DNA of 64,000 nucleotides, taken from NCBI RefSeq assembly GCF_949628265.1, contig NC_088788.1, positions 36,318,335 to 36,382,334 on the forward strand. Reading direction: 5' to 3'. This document shows, in pieces, positions 58,587 to 64,000 of this stretch (its first letter is position 1; the number at the start of each line of letters is the position of its first letter). Source of the stretch: Cloeon dipterum. Its lineage: Eukaryota; Arthropoda; Insecta; Ephemeroptera; Baetidae. The notes under the pieces are model-generated. The model worked only from the letters and a program-made list of their open reading frames with translations. It was not told the origin of the DNA and ran no database searches. The position numbers were made by a program, and so were the translations under genes.

Positions 58587-61500
58587 GGAGTCCCCTCCGA
58601 CAAACTGGAAGTTTGGTAGGACACAAATCTGGCAGGGAAGCGCACTTGACGACCTGATCTTGTCGTTCGGACCGGCTGCTGTGGCGCCTGGTCGGTCGAC
58701 CGGCTCGTCGGTGCGGTTGCTGTCGGCTGCTGCTCGACTAGTGCTGGTTGTGGGTCAGGTTGGTCTGCTGGTTGCTCAGGTGGCATCTCAGGTTGTTCAG
58801 GTTGCTCAGGTGGCATCTCAGGTTGCTCAGGTGGCATCTCAGGTTGATCATCTGGCTCGGCTGCTGGCTCGGCGAGAGGTCGTCGTGGGGCCAAACGGAT
58901 GAGTCGAGGTGCTGCTGGAGCTGGCTCGGGAAGCTGGGCAGCGAGGACGAATGCCGGCTTGAGCCTGTCAATTGACACCGACTTCTGCTTGCCATTCACC
59001 TCCAAAATGAACGTCTTAGGGCCTCTCTCCAATACTTTGTGTGGTCCAGAGTAGGGCTGGGTGAGTGCAGGTCGCGCCGCGTCTACTCGAAGGAAACAAT
59101 GCGTGCAATTGGCCAACTCCGGGTGAACAAAACAGGAAGGAACACCGTGGTGGGACGCTGGCATGGGGCAAATTTTCTTGGTGTGGGCCTGCAACTTGGA
59201 AAGCAATTCTGAAGGTGAAAGTTCATTTTTGGGGGGAACAAAAAATTCGCCTGGCAGCCGAATAGCTTCACCGAAGACGAACTGGGCTGGGGATCCGCCT
59301 AGGTCTTCTTTCAACACTGAGCGCAGTCCAAGTAGAACTGGTGTTAAGGCCATGGACCAGGGAGTCTTGTGACAAGTCAGGGCTGCCTTCAGGGTCCTGT
59401 GGAACCTTTCCACCATTCCATTCGCTTGGGGGTGATAACTGTTAGTGTAGTGGACGTCAATTCCTGCGAGCTCTGCGAACTGCTGGAATTTTTGGGAAGT
59501 AAACTGCCGGCCTTGATCGCACACCACCGTCTTCGGCACTCCGAAACGACTGATCCAAGAGTCTTTAAACGCGCGAATGACGTCTTCGGCGGTGATGGAC
59601 TTCAGAGGGGTGACTTCAGGCCAGCGAGTTAGACGATCCACCATGGTCAGGCAATATTTAAAGTCTTCAGACGGCGGAAGGGGGCCAATGAGGTCGATGT
59701 GCACCACGGAAAAACGTTCTGTCGTGGGCGGAAACTGATGCAATGGCGCCTTGGTATGGCGCGTGACCTTTGCTTTCTGGCAAGAGAGACAAGAGCGGGC
59801 CCATTGGCGGCACTCTTTCTGCATGCTAGGCCACACAAACCGGTCTGAAACGAGTCTGACTGTGGATTTAATACCTGGATGAGCGAGGTCGTGAAGGGAG
59901 TCGAACGCTTGTCGTCGCAGCTGCTCAGGCACAAATGGGCGAGCTTGGTGAGTCGTGACGTCGCACCAAATGGTCAGGTCAGGTGAACCTTCCACAGGGT
60001 AGAGGCGCAGGGTGAGAGGGCTGGTTGGCTCCTTGTACTTCTCGAGTTCTGCGTCGTCCAGCTGGGCACGAGCGATGGCTGCAAAGGTGAAGGGCTGCGC
60101 TGTCACCTCTTCGATGCGCGACAAAGCGTCCGCCACGACGTTGGCGCTGCCAGGAACGTATTGGATGTCAGTGGAGAATTCGCTCACAAATTGAATGTGC
60201 CTCTCCTGGCGAGGATGGCGGTCTGTCTTGTTGGCTGTGAACATCTCCACGAGCGGCTTCTGGTCCGTAAAGATGGAAAAATTTCTTCCTTCGACCAAAT
60301 ATTTAAATTTCTTGATGGCGCAGACGATGGCAAGCAACTCGCGGTCGTACGTTGAGTACTTCCGCTCAGCAGGGCTCAGTTTGCGGCTGAAGAAAGAGAG
60401 TGGCTGCCAGATGTCGTCAACCAACTGCTGCACCACGCCACCGATAGCTACGCCACTAGCGTCGGTGACGAGGGCAAGTGGTGCGTCAAGTTTGGGATGC
60501 GCCAGACAGACTGCGTTGGCCATAGCTTGCTTCACTTCCTGGAAGGACTTGTCGGCCTCTTTGCACCATTGGATGGGGGTTTTCTTTGGCTTGCGTGGAC
60601 CAGCGAGGAAGACATGGAGAGCAGCAAGGTGGGCAGCGATGCTGGGCAAAAAGCGATGATAAAAGTTCACCATTCCGAGGAATCTCGACAGATCTTCTCG
60701 CGTTTTAGGGACGGGGTAATCTGCAATGGCTTGAATGCGGTCAGGCAATGGCCGCAAACCAAGTGCAGACACCTCGTAGCCAAGGAAATGGACGGTGGGC
60801 GCGCCAAGGATGCACTTTTCAGCGTTAACCACCAGACCATGTTTGGATAACTGTTCCAACACTTGCTGCAAATGAGTCTTGTGCGTTTCTTCGTCCGGGG
60901 ACGCGACCAGCACGTCGTCAACGAACACGAAGGCAAAAGGCATGTTCTGAAGCACTTGATCCATGAACCGCTGAAACGTGGCACCGGCGTTCTTCAACCC
61001 AAACGGCATCATCGGGAAAAGGAACAGACCGAATGGTGTCGTCACCGCGGTTTTATGGACGTCTTTTGGGTCCACTGGAATTTGCATATAAGCCTTCGAC
61101 AGATCAATGATGGAGAAGACACGACATCCAAAAAGGGAGGCGCTGCAGTCATGAAGATGACGCATAGGGTATTTATCTGGGACGGTGCGAGCATTGAGCT
61201 TGCGGTAGTCCCCGACTGGCCGCAGAGTACCGTCCTTCTTGGCAACCATATGAAGGGGGGAAGCCCAGGAACTCTGGCCTCGCACCGCAATACCATGATC
61301 TTCCATCTCTTGGAAAAGTTTCTTGGCTGCGGCGAGTTTGTCGGGCGCCAATCGGCGAAATCGGTCATTTTCAGGAGGTCCGTCCGTAGTCGTAATTGTA
61401 TGCACAGTATCGTGTTTCACAGCAATTCGGTGTGTAGTAGATTTAAACAGCTCAGGGTACTGTTGCAGCAAGAGGAAAAATTTATTTGTTGAATCCACCA

Positions 61501-61900
61501 CTTTCACAACAGGCAATTCACGGTCACTAATAACTCCAGGAGTTTTTAGTCCGGTCACCTTGTCTTCGAGCACCATATCGTCTAAATGCACTGCTAACTT
61601 GTGATGGGCAAGAAAGTCTGCTCCAAGAATGGCGCTGGTCACATCCGCAACAACAAACACCCACTCAAAGTCACGGCGCAGGCCAAGGGAAAGGGTGAGA
61701 GTGTGATAACCATAGGTACGGATGGGCTCGTCGTTGGCAGCAGCGAGCTTGAAGCTAGACTCAGTCACAAACTGGGGAAGCAGGCTGCGTGGCAGAACAC
61801 TCAGGTCGGCGCCCGTATCAACCAATAGCTTGTAGCTGGTGGCTGGGTCAACAATGAACAAACGGCGAGGCTTGGTTGGTTTGGGGGGCTGGGCAATCGC
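58523..61900 (-). CDS. pol: Pol polyprotein (protease, RT, RNase H, integrase)
   Basis: Open from the end of gag (minus-strand frame -1 to gag, no ATG needed) to the stop at 58523; about 1112 aa from 61861. Aspartic protease LLVDTGADLS (residues ~12-21). RT has YMQIPVDPKD, FPMMPFGLKNAGATFQRF and FVFVDDVLVAS, with the catalytic VDD. RNase H starts ALVTDASG. Integrase has the HHCC zinc motif (H-x4-H ... CLSC), then the D,D,E core (HIDLIGP, VCDQGRQFTS, NGMVERFHR). The tail is Pro/Glu/Gln-rich with tandem units and ends in the 3' LTR. No stop or frameshift interrupts it. Expression presumably uses a -1 shift near the gag stop; I see no perfect slippery heptamer. Confidence 0.93.
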   Translation of the reverse strand, partial: AIAQPPKPTKPRRLFIVDPATSYKLLVDTGADLSVLPRSLLPQFVTESSFKLAAANDEPIRTYGYHTLTLSLGLRRDFEWVFVVADVTSAILGADFLAHHKLAVHLDDMVLEDKVTGLKTPGVISDRELPVVKVVDSTNKFFLLLQQYPELFKSTTHRIAVKHDTVHTITTTDGPPENDRFRRLAPDKLAAAKKLFQEMEDHGIAVRGQSSWASPLHMVAKKDGTLRPVGDYRKLNARTVPDKYPMRHLHDCSASLFGCRVFSIIDLSKAYMQIPVDPKDVHKTAVTTPFGLFLFPMMPFGLKNAGATFQRFMDQVLQNMPFAFVFVDDVLVASPDEETHKTHLQQVLEQLSKHGLVVNAEKCILGAPTVHFLGYEVSALGLRPLPDRIQAIADYPVPKTREDLSRFLGMVNFYHRFLPSIAAHLAALHVFLAGPRKPKKTPIQWCKEADKSFQEVKQAMANAVCLAHPKLDAPLALVTDASGVAIGGVVQQLVDDIWQPLSFFSRKLSPAERKYSTYDRELLAIVCAIKKFKYLVEGRNFSIFTDQKPLVEMFTANKTDRHPRQERHIQFVSEFSTDIQYVPGSANVVADALSRIEEVTAQPFTFAAIARAQLDDAELEKYKEPTSPLTLRLYPVEGSPDLTIWCDVTTHQARPFVPEQLRRQAFDSLHDLAHPGIKSTVRLVSDRFVWPSMQKECRQWARSCLSCQKAKVTRHTKAPLHQFPPTTERFSVVHIDLIGPLPPSEDFKYCLTMVDRLTRWPEVTPLKSITAEDVIRAFKDSWISRFGVPKTVVCDQGRQFTSQKFQQFAELAGIDVHYTNSYHPQANGMVERFHRTLKAALTCHKTPWSMALTPVLLGLRSVLKEDLGGSPAQFVFGEAIRLPGEFFVPPKNELSPSELLSKLQAHTKKICPMPASHHGVPSCFVHPELANCTHCFLRVDAARPALTQPYSGPHKVLERGPKTFILEVNGKQKSVSIDRLKPAFVLAAQLPEPAPAAPRLIRLAPRRPLAEPAAEPDDQPEMPPEQPEMPPEQPEQPEMPPEQPADQPDPQPALVEQQPTATAPTSRSTDQAPQQPVRTTRSGRQVRFPARFVSYQTSSLSEGTPVGATTAWRHRPAAAASAVKN
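58587..58600 (-). promoter_or_regulatory. Polypurine tract
   Basis: Minus-strand GGAGGGGACTCC lies immediately before the 3' LTR, the expected place for plus-strand priming. Only the first eight bases are all purine, so the exact limits are uncertain. It lies within the pol reading frame. Confidence 0.5.
58780..58862 (-). repeat. Short tandem repeat in the pol C-terminus
   Basis: Units of about 21 bp (ggtggcatctcaggttgctca on the plus strand) encode repeated QPEMPPE in the minus-strand frame, with one shorter unit. Repeats keep the frame open. Confidence 0.85.
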
Positions 61901-61902
61901 CT

Positions 61903-62955
61903 CTACTTGCCCTCCCCGGGGGCGTTTTCCGGCTTGCCTTCTTCCTCCGCCATCTTCTGCACGGCCAAAAACTGTTTATGGTACTTACAGGCAGGAACAC
62001 AGCGGCGGGCTTCCATGGTGTATTTATGATGGTAGATGCAGAGGTCAGGCTCATGCATCAGCTCGGCTGGTGATCGGCTGCGTGGTCGGCCTCGGCCACG
62101 ACCGTATCCACGTCCTCGGCTATTTCCTCTGAATTGTTGCCTGCCTTGATGGTCTGAGTCGAGTCTTGCCATCAGCTTGTTGACGACCTCGATGAGCGCG
62201 GCAACAGATGGGTCAATTTTTCCAGCATTGTTACTGACAGCAGAGACTTCAGGTATGTTGGGCTGGGCGGCGGTAGCGAAAATGCCTGGTGGTTGGGAGC
62301 CAGGAGACTTAGCAGCATCCATACTTGAAAAGCGATGAATATTATCTGCAGTCTTAGCGGCTACGTCAATATCGCCAGCCGCCACACTAGCCAGGCTCGG
62401 CTGCCAGGCTTTGGGTAGCGCACAAAGCCACACATTGGCGAGGTCAGCCAGGTAGATACTGCTCTTAGCCGTCTCCTCGTCGGCATGAGTACGGAGACGC
62501 TGTAAGAACTCGGATGGGAGCATGTTGGTGTCCCAGACCTCGGTCAGCATCTTAGCCTTGATGACTGTGTAGTTGGAGGGCTTCAGCGACTCCATGATGG
62601 ACTGTTTGAGAGTTGTGTATGGTGCATTGGTTGGCTGCGTGATAATCCATTTGTTGACTGACTCAGGTAGCTTGTCGTAATTGAATACGGCATCACAAAG
62701 TACCATGTACTTGGTGTCCTCGTCCTGGATCCCGAAGCTGGCGAAGCGTCGCTCGAGCATGGCGAAGTATGTGTCCAGGCGGGTTCCGTTGAAGGGTGGC
62801 ACAGGAAAGTCCCAGGAGCGACGAGAGGAACTAGCAGCGCTAGTCCCCTGGTTGTTGACCAGGTTTGCAGCTGACTGGACCATTCGAATTAGTTGTTCGG
62901 CCGCAGCGAGCTCGTCCTCCGTCTTGTCTTGCCCCAAGTCAATGTTGTTCTGCAT
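61903..62955 (-). CDS. gag: Gag polyprotein with CHCC zinc motif
   Basis: 350 aa from an ATG at 62955, 25 bp after the primer site. The helical capsid-like region (residues ~50-220) includes FNGTRLDTYFAMLERRF near the start. An Arg/Gly-rich patch (RGRGYGRGRGRPRSRSP) follows. Near the end is C-x2-H-x9-C-x3-C (CIYHHKYTMEARRCVPAC), the CHCC form known from CsRn1-clade elements rather than the usual CCHC knuckle. It forms the particle and binds RNA. The stop TAG at 61903-61905 overlaps the open pol frame by a few codons. Confidence 0.9.
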   Translation of the reverse strand: MQNNIDLGQDKTEDELAAAEQLIRMVQSAANLVNNQGTSAASSSRRSWDFPVPPFNGTRLDTYFAMLERRFASFGIQDEDTKYMVLCDAVFNYDKLPESVNKWIITQPTNAPYTTLKQSIMESLKPSNYTVIKAKMLTEVWDTNMLPSEFLQRLRTHADEETAKSSIYLADLANVWLCALPKAWQPSLASVAAGDIDVAAKTADNIHRFSSMDAAKSPGSQPPGIFATAAQPNIPEVSAVSNNAGKIDPSVAALIEVVNKLMARLDSDHQGRQQFRGNSRGRGYGRGRGRPRSRSPAELMHEPDLCIYHHKYTMEARRCVPACKYHKQFLAVQKMAEEEGKPENAPGEGK

Positions 62956-62961
62956 GTTGAG

Positions 62962-62979
62962 AACGTCGGGTGGTCACCA
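62962..62979 (-). promoter_or_regulatory. Primer binding site, tRNA-Trp-like
   Basis: One base after the 5' LTR the minus strand reads TGGTGACCACCCGACGT. This fits the complement of the animal tRNA-Trp 3' end (TGGTGACCCCGACGT) apart from two extra bases after TGGTGACC. tRNA-Trp priming is known for CsRn1-clade elements. Confidence 0.6.
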
Positions 62980-62980
62980 C

Positions 62981-63486
62981 TTTGGGGTGTCGTGAAGCCA
63001 AATTAAACACTCGTCTCTTGTTGAATTGGAGATTTATTCACTCCGCACTTGAACTGGAAAATTACAATAAAATCAGTCTTAGGAATCACAATAATAAATT
63101 AAATACAAGTTATTTGACTGTCGGAATTTACAAATGAGCTCAAGAATTAATTATACATTTTGAATTATTATTATTACATACTGAATTTAATATGGCGCCG
63201 AATTACATAAATCTAATATCGCGAATTAATAGCATTTTATGACTGAAAACGGTATTTAATTGACTTTGATTTGATCACTGAATGTTTGATTTAACACTAT
63301 ATTAAGTCTTTGATTAACTTACCCCTTGGGAGGGTTCAAATTATTGAGAAAACTGTCGGAGACGAGTATCACACGCTTGGTGGAATAGTTTCTCACGTCG
63401 AATGCACACGGCACGAATTGTCTTAATTTTTCACTGCACTAGCGGCTGCAGCTGGACGGTGGCGCCACGCTGTGGTAGCCCCTACA
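62981..63486 (-). repeat. 5' LTR
   Basis: 506 bp; partner of 58081-58586 with a single difference (A at 63192). It should carry the element's promoter and polyadenylation signals; I cannot place the start site. Confidence 0.95.
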
Positions 63487-64000
63487 ATACGAATATAGTT
63501 TTCGCACTCGGTGCTGACGTGAGCCGTTTAATAATAGAGCAGAAACCGCGATTCAAAGGGTTCTGCAGGCATTTGATTAATGTCCGATCGCGATCGGATG
63601 GCACCTGTAAGACCAATCCACCAACAAAATTCTTTATCTGAATCAACGGGGGCCTGGTTGCGATCTGAGTTGGTTCTCGCCGGTCAGAAGTCAATATGGC
63701 GTCGAAATTAATAATCAGGAGGCAGACCAGCGGCCATTGAGAAGCGTCGAAAAAGAGCCGTGCCGACCTAATGATTTCGTTCCCGCGGATTTTGTTTCAT
63801 TTCCAATTGCCTGATGTGCCATCCTTCGTCAATTACCGAGCTAATCAGCTGTTAGTACAGAAATAACAGACATCGCTTCTAATTCTTTCCTATACAACAA
63901 GTGCGTGTCCCTTGAGCGTAAATAATTTCCTTTGCTGACTGAGAAAGAGGAATTCGCACTTCATTTCTTTCATTTTTGGCGCGTGTTGCCTGTTGACAAG
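63487..64000. other. Right flank of the LTR element, no gene recognised
   Basis: Begins with the target duplication atac and is then moderately GC-rich. Without the element it would be continuous with the sequence ending at 58080. Short open frames lack ATG starts or domains. It may be an intron or promoter of the gene suggested at 57748-57882. Confidence 0.4.

Larger units (their letters stand above)
58081..63486 (-). mobile_element. Complete Gypsy-superfamily LTR retrotransposon, CsRn1/Kabuki-like
   Basis: The 5406-bp element has two 506-bp LTRs, an internal gag and pol, a primer site and a purine tract, and is flanked by a direct duplication (a)atac (58077-58080 and 63487-63490). The LTRs differ at one position only (58292 T, 63192 A). 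Three features point to the CsRn1/Kabuki clade: a CHCC rather than CCHC gag motif, a primer site fitting tRNA-Trp, and protease-RT-RNase H-integrase order without a chromodomain. It looks complete and young. Confidence 0.93.

Noticed and set aside
58523-63486. Endogenous retrovirus with envelope
   Set aside because: No env-like frame follows integrase; the pol frame runs into the 3' LTR. A two-gene LTR retrotransposon explains everything seen.
1-64000. Bacterial or viral origin, or horizontally acquired gene cluster
   Set aside because: Spliced eukaryotic genes throughout (eRF3, MZT2, GNATs, lectins) and metazoan retroelements show an animal nuclear genome; the NACHT gene has many introns like its neighbours.

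Overview
The window is from an animal nuclear genome, most likely an insect. Genes are split by short GT-AG introns (about 46-80 bp, with a few longer ones). Several are insect-type: aralkylamine N-acetyltransferase-like genes, C-type lectins joined to an odorant-binding-protein-like module, and a CsRn1/Kabuki-type Gypsy element. A mayfly-like lineage is a guess from the lectin/OBP content; nothing here proves the species.

Layout. (1) 1-7.8 kb, + strand: a 12-exon gene whose joined reading frame (1715 codons plus stop) gives caspase-like protease, a second caspase-like domain without catalytic residues, a NACHT/STAND ATPase and about 20 ankyrin repeats. This is the most striking gene of the window: an NLR-like, inflammasome-like sensor with its own protease in one chain. 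(2) 8.9-13.8 kb, +: the housekeeping translation termination GTPase eRF3 (GSPT), 11 exons, 606 aa. (3) 15.6-23.8 kb, +: a small MOZART2 (gamma-tubulin complex) gene, then two GNAT acetyltransferase paralogues. MZT2 and the first GNAT may share a transcript. The third coding exon of the second GNAT is split by a 4350-bp inverted-terminus insertion carrying tandem and fold-back repeats.

(4) 25.6-55.4 kb: a large palindromic arrangement of a secreted multi-C-type-lectin gene. Copy A (+, 29.1-35.1 kb) and copy B (-, 50.4-44.4 kb) are inverted duplicates around an 8-kb spacer full of LINE and DNA-transposon debris. Truncated copies of the 5' part lie further out (25.6-27.0 kb on -, 54.4-55.4 kb on +), with another orphan lectin fragment at 27.4 kb. 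Each full gene encodes a signal peptide, a Ser/Thr-rich stretch, three lectin-like modules, an odorant-binding-protein-like six-cysteine module and a final lectin-like module. Copy A has an in-frame stop just after the OBP-like module; copy B looks intact. The two arms serve as empty-site controls for each other and reveal a hAT-like insertion in B and two LINE insertions in A.

(5) 55.4-64 kb: LINE debris, two dispersed repeats with second copies elsewhere in the window, and a complete LTR retrotransposon on the - strand (58.1-63.5 kb). It has 506-bp LTRs differing at one base, a 4-5 bp target duplication, a tRNA-Trp-like primer site, a CHCC-type gag and an open pol, so it inserted very recently.

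The first 24 kb is gene-dense. The rest is dominated by the lectin palindrome and mobile DNA. Exon joins were deduced by eye from splice signals, frame and protein similarity; there is no transcript evidence.
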